DNA of 64,000 bases from Hirudo medicinalis (taxonomy: Eukaryota; Annelida; Clitellata; Hirudinida; Hirudinidae). A program made the position numbers and the translations under genes. Positions 23,601 through 35,511 of this stretch are shown here, one piece after another (position 1 is the stretch's first letter; every line of letters starts with the position of its first letter). The stretch is from contig MPNW01000012.1 in assembly GCA_011800805.1 (NCBI GenBank), positions 378,208-442,207 of the forward strand. Reading direction: 5' to 3'. The notes below the pieces were generated by a model. It searched no databases and had not been told where the DNA came from. It worked only from the letters and a program-made list of their open reading frames with translations.

Positions 23601-26600
23601 ATTCAAGATTTTGAGCCAAAAACTGCTCTTACAGTTCACTAGGATGGCAAGCTGATGCAAGATCTGACAGGAACAGAGAAGGTGGACCATTTCTCCATCT
23701 TTGTCTTAACAATGGGGAAGATGAAGCTTTTGGATATTCCAAAGATTTATGCAGGTATTAATAAACACACATGACTGCATAGTGCACATAATCTTGGCTA
23801 AATGTGTTTTTAATGACTTTTAAAATTATCGAGCTGCTAAAAATTACTTTTGCAGGTACTGGACAAGCTGTGATCCAGGCAGTCTATGATGCTCTCCAAA
23901 AGTGGAATCTGGAAAAATTTGTCCATGGTATGTGCTTCAATACGACCTCTTCAAACACTGGTTGGAAGTCTGGTGAATGCATTCTTCTTGAGCGTCTATT
24001 GGGATGGCTCCTACTACACTTTGGTTGCCGCCATCACATCCTGGAATAGGTATTGACTGCTACTTTTTCTATATGCATGAGACCCAGTAACACCCAGTAA
24101 GAAATACTGATCTTCAAAAGGTTTCAAACGCAGTGGTCATCCTTTAACAAGGAAAGTTATGAAAATGCCTTCTCAGATGATGTAGCCTCAGCTGAACTTT
24201 CCGAAGTCAAACATGGAATCATTGCTTTCTGTGAACCATCATCAGCCATAAGAGAAGATTATCGCGAGTTGTTCTCATTGACGCTTATCTTTTTAGGAAG
24301 TAAGACACCAAATTGGAAGAATTTTCGAGCTCCTGTACTTCCAGCCCGATGGATGGCAAAGGCCATTTACAGCATCAAGGTTTGGCTGTTTCAGTCACAG
24401 TTCAAGATGACATTGTGAGAGTCACATGACCTACTACATATGAACATATTTATTGCAAAAATTTACCTCTTGCTTCAAAAAGCAGCTAGGAACGATCTGC
24501 AACTTGTTCAACAACTCCATACTTACATCGTCACAAATTTGATCCAGAAGTTGATTCCATCATGAAGAGCAAAATCGTCAAAAAGTCATTAAAAGGAAGG
24601 AAAAGAAGTACCTTTTTAATTTTAAAACATGTCCATGTGGACTTGACAAGGGTACAGCAGAAGACACTTCCTGATTTTGTCTCAAAGAGAAGCAGAAATT
24701 TGTTTTATATTTTGAGCATGCCAGATGGATTTCTGGCCAAGATCCTGATTCAAGAAACAGCAGGGATGACTTCAAGGCTGCAGAGGCAATCGAAAATTCA
24801 CAGGCAGTAACAAATGATCATGCAGAACAATGGGTGGCCTTGATTCAAGATGCCACAAAATCTGGTCGATTCAAGAACGAAGAACAGTTGCAATATGCTT
24901 TGCATATTATCAAAAAGAATCGGGCAAATTTCCCAAATGCAAAGAAATCAATGTTGGTGCTTTGAAAAAAATAGTCATGATGTGTAAATGTCTGTATTAT
25001 AGATATTTTTGTTTGTTTTTTTATAAATAAGAATTGATTTTAATAGTTAGAATTAATTGTCTTTATGAAACCTAAGGCGATTTTGGATTGACTTTGGTTG
25101 TGGACACCATATTCTTGTATGAGAAAACTTTGACGGCATTGAGCGACCTCTAAATGTTAATATTTTTTAATCAAACTTTGCAAGTAATTTTTTGTTATGA
25201 AATGGAACCATTTGAGAGGGTCAGAGCTAATATTTTCCAAAAAGAAAAAATTGTTTCATCATACAAGGGCCACCCTACTGTCCCATCATTAATAAAGTCT
25301 GTTTACAACTTATATATTACAATCATGCCTTAGTAACAAAGTCATCCTTACTTTTCATACAAATATCCTGAGCATAACTTCTACTTCACTTAAGTTATGA
25401 CCAGACATATCAGGCTCACTCACATTTATTAACCCACTCTTTATAAGAGGCAACAATTCAGCTGTTCTCAGATAATAGTTAGTCATTATTAACATTTGAT
25501 GCACCAACTGAAATGAAGAATAAATAGATTTTGAAAATATTGACTGCTTAGGGTCTGACATAGTTTTGAGAAATAAGTTCAGAAAACTTGAGTGAACTTG
25601 ACCTGGTTATAACTCATTAGAGTTTGCCATTATATTTAAATTGCCATTGTACTATAATGCATTCTGTGCCTTTATAGTATTAAAGTCCATCCATTGTCTG
25701 AACAAATGTTCACATAATATGCTATCTACTTTGATAATTCATTGTGTGTCCATTGAATATTTGCATTTGTAGGATGCTTAAAAGGGAGATTTTTATTGGA
25801 GTCTGCAACTATTAATTGGTACAATTTTCACCCAAAATGCCATAAATTGGAAAGTACTATTGTAAAGTGTGCCATCAGAAAAAAAAAGGAGCATTTTGCT
25901 CAATAGAACATGTTTAAAAAACCTGTAATAAACTTCTATGGAACTGAAAATCTATTCTTGATAGAAATTTAGAGATGACTGTTTGATTGATCAAACATCT
26001 ACTTCACCATGAGAAATAAAAACGTACTTATTGGCCTTTGATCCCATAATGAACAAGGTTTCTGTTGTCATGCGTTTTGAGTCCCACTGAATAACATAAT
26101 TTTCTTAAAAATTTGATAAAAAGTGCAAATGCAAAGCCTAACTCTTGGTCCTTCTTTTTTGACTGGTTCAACAAATCTTCCTCTGTTTGGTGTAGAACGT
26201 CTGAGAATTCGATATAGAATTTAAAGAAATGAAGTTTTTTTATATTTATTTTGTACAAACCCAGATCCTGCTCTGTGCGGAAATGGACTGCGTCTGATTT
26301 TCTATAACCGCATCATTTAGAAAGAGAACTAGGCTTTATAAAATATTCATAAATAAATATATAAAAACAAACTTTGGACAAGAAAGGAAGTTTTGAATCT
26401 GATCCTGATGAAAAAGTTCTTTTACGTCTCTTAGGGACAACATTTTCGCATTCATTTTCACATTTCACTTGGAAATCCATAATGTACATTTTTTTAGCCT
26501 TTCATAAAAAATAATAGCATTAGTTTGTAATGTGTGTGTGCATATTATTCAGCTTAGATAAAAAATTAGATGTGCTTAAAATAATTAAGTAGATAAAATA

Positions 26601-27856
26601 ACGGTTAATTTAATTAGAAAAAGATAAGACAGTTTTAGAATTCATAATTGGTCACTCACTATATTCAGCTATTGTGCATTTATGCATTATTTAAAAAAAA
26701 TTAAATCCTACCTTATATTACTATTTCTTAGTGGTATATAAACATTTAGCAATTTATTCTTAGGATTCCTTTAGGATTTTTTCATCTTTTCTCAAGATTA
26801 GATTAAAAAGCTCACTTTGCTAATTTTACAGCTTGACTAGGTTTTGCAGGTTTTAGTCATTTTCTAAAAGATATTTCTGAGGACATTTGCTCAAGCTAAA
26901 CAAAGGTGACTTGATATATGCTAAACATGCATCAGTATTGATAAAACTTAGGATAGATTTATCCATATAATGTTTTTTGGATTTTAAACTCTAAATTAGT
27001 TGTGAGCTTTCTAATGCCTTTATACATCTTCAATATCATTGAACGTAAAGAAGCTTCATTAATATGATTAAGAACAAAGAAATAAAGAACAGAAGGGAGT
27101 CAAGTTAAGCATGTGTGACCTCCTCAAGGATTTGACAACAAATGTTCTGGAGATGTTCAGGGCTCACTTCATGTGCTTCATTGTTCATTGCAATGTTCCT
27201 TTTTGCTGGCATGAAGTACAGCTGCAAAACATTCAAGTTTTCAACATCACCAGTGTCTGCAAAATATTTTGATTAATAAGATTTACTCAAAGCAAATAAA
27301 GGCATCATTACAATGTACCTGAATTTGAATATTCCTTAAAAAATGGAACAATTATTTCATTTATTTTACATTATGTCCTAAATGTTTTAAATCATCCACT
27401 TTTACTCACTTCAAGATATTTTGTAATAACTTTTCCAATTTCAGCATTGATTGAATTTTGTATTATTTGTCTCAACAAATCCAAAGATTTTGCCGTGTTT
27501 TGTTGGGTACCATGGCTGACAATTTAAGGGAAAATTAACATCAAAATATTCTATGAAGCTCTACCTCTTAATCTGAAAGTATACCATGCTCTGATGAAAG
27601 CCCCAGAATGTACCCTATTTCCCCTACTCCCCAGGTGTGGAGGTATGTTATTCAGATTAATTAGCCTCTTGTTGAAAATTGTGGGGGTCTTAAGTAGCAA
27701 ACCGGTCATCAATAATCTTTAAATCGCTTCAACAAAACATTTTACCTCATGACGATTCAAACTAGATTCTGATAATGCTTCGTAAGAGTCATATTTCTTA
27801 TCGGTGCTTCTGTGTAGCAAAAAGGATGCCAGCTCTTTATGGCTAAAAGCCGACAT
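17676..27856 (-). CDS. DNTTIP1: DNTTIP1 (TDIF1), scaffold of the MiDAC histone deacetylase complex
   Basis: Exons on the minus strand, 5' to 3': 27856-27746, 27590-27565 (26-nt micro-exon, tentative), 27515-27410, 27221-27120, 26498-26373, 26301-26261, 26200-26143, 26086-26028, 19162-19102, 19018-18894, 18559-18433, 17834-17676. Together they give 366 codons plus stop. The dimerisation region is KSLDLLRQIIQNSINAEIGK, then YFMPAKRNIAM. A basic stretch VPKRRKRTFSS follows. Then come VEPVKKEGPRWDSKRMTTET, LFIMGSKANKALGLGATRGR and YIKHPDIFKYAGDQDDKQWL. The C-terminal SKI/SNO/DAC-like part has MPATGGRTYLLMVEDIL and VGFTVPIWMIEKMKYQMES. The family links HDAC1/2 with MIDEAS in the nucleus. The acidic final exon (52 codons) goes beyond the human length. 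The 6.9-kb intron 26027-19163 is filled with transposons. The micro-exon is inferred because the phase of the flanking exons demands 2 mod 3 bases; its splice sites are good, but it is unproven. Confidence 0.88.
19449..19656 (-). mobile_element. tRNA-derived SINE, copy 1
   Basis: On the minus strand it reads GTGTGCAGGTTGGCTGAATG at its 5' end. A tRNA-like body with A-box-like TGGCTGAATGG and B-box-like GTGTTCTCAACCC follows, then a tail through TAGATCGAC and AAGTGCCTTCACATCCCATT. It matches the copy at 60770-60969 over nearly its whole length. A short CATGT on each side may be the target duplication. It lies in the large DNTTIP1 intron. Confidence 0.75.
19861..20853 (-). mobile_element. Tc1-like transposon remnant
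   Basis: The minus strand carries FFKRNFGDGSGTVWAAISFH, VIFHRDNVPLLKTDKNIS and SPDLNPIEKVWGLLSRSVYS, the catalytic region of a Tc1-type transposase. Only the last 80 residues (20103-19861) are an open frame. The N-terminal part near 20.5-20.85 kb is frameshifted and is cut off by the hAT element that begins at 20862. Confidence 0.7.
20854..20861 (+). repeat. 8-bp target-site duplication, left (hAT element 1)
   Basis: ATAATAAT directly before the TAGGG terminus. The identical octamer follows the other end at 21768-21775. Confidence 0.8.
20862..21767. mobile_element. hAT-type transposon 1, 906 bp, deleted
   Basis: The ends are TAGGGCTGAGG on the left and CGCATCCCTA on the right, each followed inward by ATCGATTAATCG blocks that are inverted copies of each other. 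An exact 8-bp target duplication (ATAATAAT) flanks it, as hAT transposases leave. Inside, a plus-strand stretch near 21.23-21.42 kb resembles the end of a hAT transposase (LRMAVALNPRYKKLTFLRRA) but is interrupted. A TTA microsatellite follows at about 21491-21528. It is a non-autonomous relic that landed in or beside the Tc1-like copy. Confidence 0.8.
21768..21775 (+). repeat. 8-bp target-site duplication, right (hAT element 1)
   Basis: ATAATAAT, identical to the octamer at 20854-20861. Confidence 0.8.
21776..22341. other. intronic sequence between two hAT elements
   Basis: AT-rich intron of DNTTIP1 with no exon or repeat that I can recognise. It ends in the octamer CTGTCCTA at 22334-22341, the left target duplication of the next element. 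Confidence 0.5.
22342..25277 (+). mobile_element. hAT-like transposon 2, 2.9 kb, decayed transposase
   Basis: The inverted termini are TAGGGTGGCCCTT at the start and its complement at the end, with CTCTGACCC-like subterminal similarity. The flanks are CTGTCCTA at 22334-22341 and CTGTCCCA at 25278-25285, an 8-bp duplication with one mismatch. The plus strand carries broken pieces of one protein: SPDDGIEGSKLPSGKQVLRY near 22.81 kb, an acidic Ser/Glu region near 23.3 kb, CFNTTSSNTG near 23.93 kb and GCRHHILE near 24.03 kb. Frameshifts and stops separate them. A related protein occurs in other invertebrate transposons as far as I recall; the exact hAT subgroup is not known to me. Confidence 0.75.
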
Positions 27857-28612
27857 GTATGGGGTTTTTTCACAAAGACTCAACTAGAAAAATGGTCAGC
27901 AAATTGCAAATTATATTTTATTATAATGTTCTACGGTATAAAAATGCAAAAACTTGTAGTATTTCAAAAGCTTTCGCCTCCTAATCCGCGCACCAACGAC
28001 CAAAAATACATTTGAAAACATACTCTCAATGAAAATGAAGTCGGATTTGTAAATACTTAATTTTGCATAATTTCGGATTTCTTGATAATTTATAAGATTA
28101 TAAATATTTAGAAGTGATATGACCCATTATATATGTTTGCACATGTAAATGCTAGTAACTATTTCTTGAGTATGACAAAAGTTGTATATTTTGACTTCAA
28201 AATTGTTCAAAAGTGTGACCACTTCACATTTCAGTTTATCATGCTTATTCTGTAATAGTTCATCCATGAGCCCTACACGGTAGAAGTCTTGAAAAGCGTG
28301 TCAGCCAATCATGATTCACATGAATATTAATTATGTAAAATAATTCAACTTTTCAAACTGTAGCATGCACATAAGATCGCCCAGCACTGGTGGTCTTAGT
28401 AGTTCCCTTTTCTCGTATTGTGGTCTAAAACTAAAGGTTCTTAATTGCGTTAAAGTAAATTCTATAAATATATTCGTAAATCTTCTAGTGTCGTAATAAA
28501 TACTATCGTAACATAAAACATGTAAATGTTTATCATATTTTGATTCATTTTACTCAAATATTATAAACGAGAAACTCTTAACGGTCAAATGTAAGTAAAC
28601 ATTAATGAAGAA

Positions 28613-28740
28613 CAGGGGTTTCAAACTCAAACTGCACTGAGGGCCAGATGAGGATTTGTAAAGTAATTAACGTGGATGTAATATGTAATTACCGTGCCAT
28701 GACACAAATTATTAGCAAGGTACAAACGCCACCCAACAAA
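28613..28740. mobile_element. hAT-type terminus (CAGGGGTTTCAAACTCA)
   Basis: The sequence CAGGGGTTTCAAACTCAAAC, followed by GAGGGCCAGATGAGG, resembles a widespread hAT end. It abuts the LINE 3' end at 28.77 kb. No matching second end was found. Confidence 0.45.
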
Positions 28741-28772
28741 ACAAACCAAAAGTAAACTTAAACATTAACTTC

Positions 28773-30300
28773 TTAGTCTAAACTACAAATTCTGTTGGCG
28801 AAAAATCTGTCCAAGTTCTTCTTGAAACTTTCAAAATCCTGTGACGTCACAACATCTTGAGGCAAACTGTTCCATTCCTGGACCACTCTGTTGCCAAAGA
28901 AAAACTTCCAACAATCTTTGTGGGCCAACCTTGTCATCAATTTTCTTTCACGTCCTCTGGTTTTTGTATATGTACAGACAGCTAGGGAAGGGCAAACTAA
29001 ATCTCTCATTTCACTTGTTAACAACTTAAACAACAAAATCAAATCAACTCTTTTTCTTCTGTAACATAAACTTGGCAACTTCAGTTTTTCCAATCTCGAT
29101 TGGGAGCTCCTTACAAGATTGTCTTAATTTTGTAGCTCTTCTTTGAATTCCTTCAATCACATCAATCATTTCCTGTTTATATGGGCTCCATACCTGCACT
29201 CCATACTCCAACTGTGACCTCACCAAAGACTTGTACAAACCCACAGAAGTAAAATCCGATAAATGTGTAAAATTTCTTAACATTATACCTATCATCATGC
29301 TTGCTTTCTTGACCCGTGAAAGGATGTGTTCTTTGAATTTTAAATCTGAGTATAAAATAATTCCAAGGTCCGTAAAAGAGTCGTAAACTGGAATTTCGTA
29401 TTTTGCTCCATCTAGGTCTGATAACTGGTATTTATTTAAGTGGTGTCGTCCCCCTACATGTAGTACGCAACATTTATTCATATTCACTTTCATTTGCCAT
29501 CTTGAACCAATCAATTACATTATCCACATCTACCTGTAATTTGTTGCAGTCCTCCTCTTCGCTAATAACTCTCTATATATTTGTAACATCCGCAAACAAG
29601 AACAAGTTTCCACAAACTGTGTAGATGTCATTGATATATATGAGAAACAACAATGGTCCGAGTACACTGCCTTGAGGGACTCCGCTGGTCACAGGCAACG
29701 AGTCTGACAACTCCCCACCAACCCTCACCTGGAAGCTCCGGCACGACAAATAGTTACCAATCCACACAACAACCGTGTGATGCACACCGTCTCTCCAGCT
29801 TGAAGAGTAGCTTTTCATGCGAGGTCTTATCAAAGGCTTGGAAAAAGGTCTGTATAAATTACATCGACCTCATCACCAGCTTCCATTGCACTGGTAAGTG
29901 TATCCATAAATCTGAGCATTTGGAGATGGTAAAAACGAGATGGTAATAATCCAAATTGGTTTTGAGCAAAAAGATTGTTTCTAGAAAAGTGTGTCAGATG
30001 GTCCTTAATGATTGATTCAAAAATTTTACAACAAACCGTCAATGACACAGGTCTATAGTTTGAGACTGCATTTTTAATTCCTTTTTTGAACAATGGAACC
30101 ACACAACTAGATCTCCAGTCTTCCACCACCACTTCACCACTCTTCAAATACCACTTTATTGATTCCCGTGTCTCTTTTAAAATTCTTGAATGAATTCCAT
30201 CCGGTCCCGGTGATTTGCTGCTGTTGAGATCTTTCAACTTCCTAAGTTTATGTCAATCTGAACCTTCTCCATCTCGACCCCAGGAACTGTGGGATTAAAA
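28773..30300 (-). mobile_element. LINE of the CR1/jockey type, frameshifted
   Basis: Four minus-strand frames in order make up a reverse transcriptase. 30237-29830 has SPGPDGIHSRILKE and NYRPVSLTVCCKIFESIIKD. 29833-29573 has [20 protein letters not shown], with FADV where the active site should read YADD. 29514-29044 has LVRSQLEYGVQVWSPYK. 29093-28773 is the C-terminal RVVQEWNSLPQDVV part. Each step needs a frameshift, and one catalytic Asp is replaced, so the copy is dead. A diverged stretch continues to about 30.6 kb. Confidence 0.85.
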
Positions 30301-30789
30301 CAGGTGTCACTTCAGAACCTGAATCTGTAATATACACTGATGCAAATGTCTGCAAATGCCTGAGCCTTCTCCTTTCCTCCAATCAAATCGATACCATTCA
30401 CTGAGATTGTACTGATTGCATCTATACTTCTTGTTTTCTTTTATATATAATTCCAGAATAATTTTGGATTTGATTTGAATTTGAGTGCTAGTTGATTCTG
30501 GCTTTTTATAATTAGCTTAATGGACAATTTTTGACTCTTTTTCTAAAATCATTGAATTCGTTGATTCTATTAGTGGCGCCATACCTAAAGATCTGTCTCC
30601 AGCAATAGTGTTTCCTCGTCATTAGTTCATGGAGCTCAGGTGTCATTTGGAATCTGAATTCTTTACACAATCTGTGAGGTACATGTTTTTTTTTTCAGCT
30701 CGTTCAATGTATTTTTAAAAATTGACCACTTCGATTCAAGAGCTAAAAAAGGTTCCAAAACATCTGTCAGATTGTTATCAAGTTCGTTA

Positions 30790-31215
30790 TTTAAAATGAT
30801 TACATAAGTTTATACATATTAATTCTCTTTCTTTCAGATAAGCAACCAGCGGCTCCCTCGTCAAATCATCTGTCCGACGTGCGACACTGGATGGCAGGTC
30901 TATAGATGTTGTTGGCCCGCAGATCTGGTATAGACTCCCTCTTCGATTACCAAAACTGATCCAGTCAGATTTCACTACGCCCTCAAAACCTTCCTCTTCG
31001 GAGAAAGCTTCCCTCTACATTAGTGGTCTTGAAGTTCTGTTGAACATACGAGAGTCTGATCAAACTCTGTATCGTTATCGTTATCTTGTCAACATTTTTT
31101 TACTACGCTCACTCAATGGAAGAACTGAATTGTCGGCTATGTCGGCTATAGTGCTTGCACATCCCTTTCGGATAATTTGAGCACTTGCAAGATGGGATAA
31201 ATAAATGTAAATGTA
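30790..31215 (+). mobile_element. 3' end of another LINE
   Basis: Translated fragments such as DPVRFHYALKTFLFGESF resemble the final segment of jockey/CR1-group polymerases. A short GATAAATAAATGTAAATGTA tail follows near 31.2 kb. No intact frame remains. Confidence 0.45.
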
Positions 31216-31229
31216 ACTAAAATCTATTT

Positions 31230-31335
31230 TAATTAAAATTTTTTTTATTTGATTTCAATAATTTGCTATTTTGGAAGACAATTTTAGTAGCTGTGCCCCC
31301 TGCACCCCCGCCAAAGTGTTCTAGATCCGCCCCTG
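31230..31335 (-). mobile_element. GGGGCGGATCTAG repeat, terminal fragment (copy 3)
   Basis: Read on the minus strand it starts CAGGGGCGGATCTAGAACAC and shares GCTACTAAAATTGTC with the right half of copy 2 (near 12.99 kb). It shows the family's terminus in a third place without a Tc1 insert. Confidence 0.6.
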
Positions 31336-32034
31336 GCTGGAAGGATGGAAGTTGTTGCCCCTTCAGTGTGATAAAGAAGTTCACTATATCCAAAATCCAT
31401 ATCTGCAAGAAACGATGTGAACTGCCTGTGATGCAGCCCCCGAGAACGTATAAAGTTGATTGTTTTAACTACTACATCCATCACTTCTTTCGTTTGTAGA
31501 CTTTTACTAATCAAACTCTGAATCGTTATCCTTATCGTTACTACAAAGGGATTCTTGATGTAAAATACAATGTACACTAGTGAAATTGATTCCTGTTGTT
31601 TCAAGGCTGTATAGTTTGTTTTTCACTGATCCAACTACCCTTACATTTTGAGAACATATTGACGATGCAGTGTGTGGCCAGAGATACAAGTTTATCCCAT
31701 GGCAAGCGGCGAGAAAAAAATAAACGAATTGTCAATTTTTGAAAATCCCTCGACAAACTTGGTGAGATGATCCACCCTTCTCCAGGGACGTCATTTCAAC
31801 CTTTCCAGGGGGGAAAACCCTTTCAACCTTCCCGATAAGATGACCCTTTTTTGTGCTTCTCATCACCATTTCCGACTCTGCTACGCACATTAAAATCATT
31901 AAAAAGCTTTTAAAACAAGTGTTTTAATCGTAATTGTTTTTAATAGTTTTATTAGCATGATTGTAGAAATGATGTTGCCGTAGACAGCCGATTATTAAGT
32001 ATAAATTCATCAATGCCACTTCCAGGATAAAGTT

Positions 32035-32250
32035 TCAGCAGTTCGTTAATAGTATCTGGGCATTTTTTTTTATGTGTTTGGAACTTAGATTTAATGCTGA
32101 CACACACTTCAGAACATTGCACCCGATTGCGAACCTAGCATCCAATTCAGAAACAAATTTGTCTATGCATGCAAAGAGGATGCTGGTACGCATTGAATCA
32201 CTTTTGTCCTGAGCAGTTTCAATCATCTTCTTATCAGTCGTTGAAAGCAC
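32035..32250 (-). mobile_element. fragment of a ZMYM-type hAT transposase
   Basis: A 71-residue frame with ACIDKFVSELDARFAIGCNV and LKCVSALNLSS resembles the middle of TTF/ZMYM-type hAT transposases found in many animals. Only this segment is left; the ends were not seen. Confidence 0.4.
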
Positions 32251-32399
32251 GAAATAGTAGGATAACGTCTTTTTTTTTTTTATTATTTAGAATTCGTTTA
32301 TTTCAAAACTCTGAACGAAGAACAAAAAAAACACATAAAAAAATTCACAAATTTAAGGTGTATCCCAATGGAATATAATTCCCGTCTAGGGATAACCGG

Positions 32400-34349
32400 T
32401 TACAAAATGACATAATTACGGCGACACATGTGAAAGAGTCTTTACATAATTGATAAACTGATAGTGAGAATGCGAAATTTTATTGCTAACGAATCTTCTT
32501 GGATATCGCTTGTGCTCTGTTGGACCTGTTACAGTTGTGGTAATTCAGTAAGACATCAGCTCCGTTCACTATGCTGGTCACTATGCTGGTCACTATGCTT
32601 GTCAGTAATCCCTGAGCTTCTGCTGTCGCTAACTTATTAATATTCTGCAATGGTAAGGCTCCCGTGACATTAACAATGATTTCAATCCTAAGTTTTACTT
32701 TGCTTACTGAGCGTTACCAGCAACACCATCAGTTTTCAGCCAATCTCTCAAGTTCCAAAAATTTTAAGTTAGTCTCAACTCGTGCTCGCGAAGAAACAGT
32801 TCAGGTCTTGGACCATTAACTGATAAGAACACATAGATTATTATATTCTCTTCGGATTAAAAGAAATCATTAGTCGATCTGAGGAATATGTACGAGTTGA
32901 TGAGGGCCTGGCAAGGTGTTTCTCTTTGATGTATGGCCCACATATGGTGTACGTCAATCGATGCGCTATATCAAATGCCACATTGAATGCTAACTCTTCA
33001 CTGTTCACATTTCGAAAAGTCTGAGGGCAGTCTAAACTCAGGGGACGTTGATAATGGCAAAAGGCTAAGACTTTAAGCTTGGTGAGGCTAGCCGACACAA
33101 ATTTAATAAGCATTGCGAATTTTGAAATTATAATATTGAAATTACGTTTCAAATGTTTCTTAAAAATGTTCTTATAGCAACTGTATTCAGATTTTTAGTT
33201 TTAATTTTTTTTAATTATTAGGAAAATGTTTAATCGAATAAAGAATTAACAAACTAAAAAATCAAGTCGTTATTCAAACCGTAACAATACAAGCTCATAT
33301 TCAGTTGATATCGACTCCTACCGTTTCATTTCGAACCTTATAAAACAAAGCCGAATAAAAAGAATAGAAAATGAAAGTAGCCTCGAGGTCATCCCAACGA
33401 CGAGTATTGATTTCTGTATTGCGATCGTTGGATTGGTTCCCCTAGATAGCATGTTGGGAAGACAACCAAATCTAAAATTAGCAAACGACCCAAGCAGCGA
33501 AACAACTTTGTCATCAATTCGAAATTTCTTACCCTAGATTGAGTTGTCATCTAAGATGATTGTATAGTGTTAATGGTTTTAAAGAAGCCCAATAAGCATT
33601 TAACAAGAATCATCGTCAAGATTCCCATTCTCGACACTATAACTCAGAACTGAATAAAATTTCAGCCATACCAGATCAAAATTCTTCAAGATCAGAACTT
33701 CCCCTTCTAAAAGTGAAGTGTTAATACCCTTATGCATTTACTTGGATACTTGTGACAATCATACTCAATCCATGAGTCAATTTCAGCCCGTTACCTGGCT
33801 TCATCAACAAACAAAAGAGGCCAGTGAGTAAATTCACCATAATTTCACTTTCCTACCAATTTTGAACTCCATGCTAATACTATTCCTCTCACTTTCGCTA
33901 CCGGTTGCATACCTCCTTTGAATCTTAGGCATTCCAGACCATGCCAATTTTGCTACTGCAGCCTCTCACTGGATGACCTCATAGGTCTCAAGCTTTAGAT
34001 TGATGATTTCAGCTAATTAGGTCATTCTTGGGCCAAAGATTGGAACAACAAGAATTTAGATTAACACTTTAATATGATAACTATGCCTCTTCTTAGCACA
34101 AGGACATGTTATGTTGTACTTCTTATAAGCCATTATGATTCTTCTCAACAATAAAGGTTAAAAGCAGAATGACACCAGTCATGATGAAACAGAAATTCAC
34201 CTAATTAATTTAGTCAATGAATCGTGGGAAAATACAGAAATTGTAATGTAGCTATACGACTTATTGTGCAAAAGAAAAAAAAATTAAAGATGATAATTAG
34301 TCATTAAATATTACAAGCTCACAAGAAAAACAAAACTTGCATCAACGAA
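32400..34349. other. intergenic, no recognised gene
   Basis: A 103-residue minus-strand frame at 33152-32841 resembles nothing I know. GTCACTATGCTG is repeated in tandem near 32565-32600. The stretch next to 34350 includes the 3' flank of the DnaJ gene. Confidence 0.35.
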
Positions 34350-35511
34350 TTACTTTGGGAGAAGTTCTGCAATTTTGTTACGGACAGGGAGCGGTAAGGT
34401 ATCAGGGAATTGGATATCAAACTCAATGATGAGATCACCTCTCTTTGATGGATCCTTGGGAAACGGGAGACCTTCATTTGGGATGCGAATTTTTGTTGAC
34501 GGGTTAATGATTTCAGACAATGATTTGGTGATTTTGCTTCCATCTAAATTTGGAACCTTGACAGTTGTTCCCAGTACTGCCTAAAATTATTAAAAACACA
34601 TCATTAGCCATACTTTGCGACATTCTCATGCGGCATTGGTCACACAACTAAAGCATATCAAGACAGAGCATATTCACTCAAACTCTGATATTAATAATAA
34701 GGAAAATATTAAAATAAGTCACCTCTCTAAGACTGATTTTACACTTATATTTGATGTTTGAACCATCTCTTTCAAACAGAGGATGAGGCTTGTCTTGAAT
34801 AACGAAAACAATGTCAGCAGGAATTTTATTTGGACTCTGATCACCTTCTTTAGGAAAAGTAACTTTAGTGCCTGCTTTCCATCCTGGCTTTACATCTATT
34901 GTTATTACTTTGTCCTCTGTTCTTGTGGTTCGTCTGTCAGGGTTTAGCACTTTCTTTGTTATCTTCATCTTTTTGGTTGTCCCTTTATAAACTTCCTCAA
35001 GGCTCACCATAACATTATATGTTATAGTAGGATCCTGCTTTTTATGACTGTCTGCAGCTCCTTGAGAGTAACTTCTATGAACACCTCCACCCATTGGGAA
35101 AAAGTTTGAAAACATACCATGATGTCCATCATCATCTACATCCATTCCAGTTCTAAATGTAAATCCAGAACCACCAAGGTTTCCAAACATCTCAAATGGA
35201 TTTTCCCCCTGGAAAAACATTCTGAAAGTTTCATGAGGATCCCCATGGAAAGTATAGCTAGTTCCTCCATCATTCTGGCTTCCACCTCCCCTTTTCAATC
35301 CTTCTTCGCCATATTTATCATATATTTCTCTCTTGTTCGGATCGCTTAGCACATCATAGGCCTCCGCGATTTCTTTAAATTTTTCTTCTGCGCCAGCCGA
35401 CTTATTTTTGTCGGGATGATACTTCAGTGCCATTTTTCGATAGGCCTTTTTAAGTTCTTCATCGGATGCTCCTTTTTGGATTCCAAGAATTTTGTAATAG
35501 TCTTTCCCCAT
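34350..35511 (-). CDS. DNAJB1: DNAJB1/4/5-type Hsp40 co-chaperone
   Basis: Two exons, 35511-34723 and 34580-34350, give 339 residues, the usual DNAJB1/4 length. The J domain (residues 1-70) has [20 protein letters not shown] and the HPD tripeptide of the KYHPDKN stretch. A Gly/Phe-rich linker follows ([16 protein letters not shown]). The C-terminal substrate-binding domains contain [38 protein letters not shown] and, in exon 2, [20 protein letters not shown]. The type II family lacks Cys-rich zinc repeats, and none are present. It stimulates Hsp70 ATPase and delivers clients in cytosol and nucleus. The ATG lies at the exact J-domain start. Which of DNAJB1, 4 or 5 is closest cannot be settled by eye. 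Confidence 0.93.

Noticed and set aside
25355..25561. 68-residue minus-strand frame with a good acceptor, considered as a DNTTIP1 exon
   Set aside because: Family alignment continues directly from 26028 to 19162 (SKANKALGLGATRGR); no room for it.
26028..26258. Open frame reading SDVLHQTEEDLLNQSKKK as an independent protein
   Set aside because: It spans two DNTTIP1 exons (26200-26143 and 26086-26028) in the wrong frame; the DNTTIP1 reading matches the family.
32388..32405. Sequence TAGGGATAACCGGTTA resembles the I-SceI homing site
   Set aside because: Several of the 18 bases differ and no endonuclease or intron lies near; chance match.
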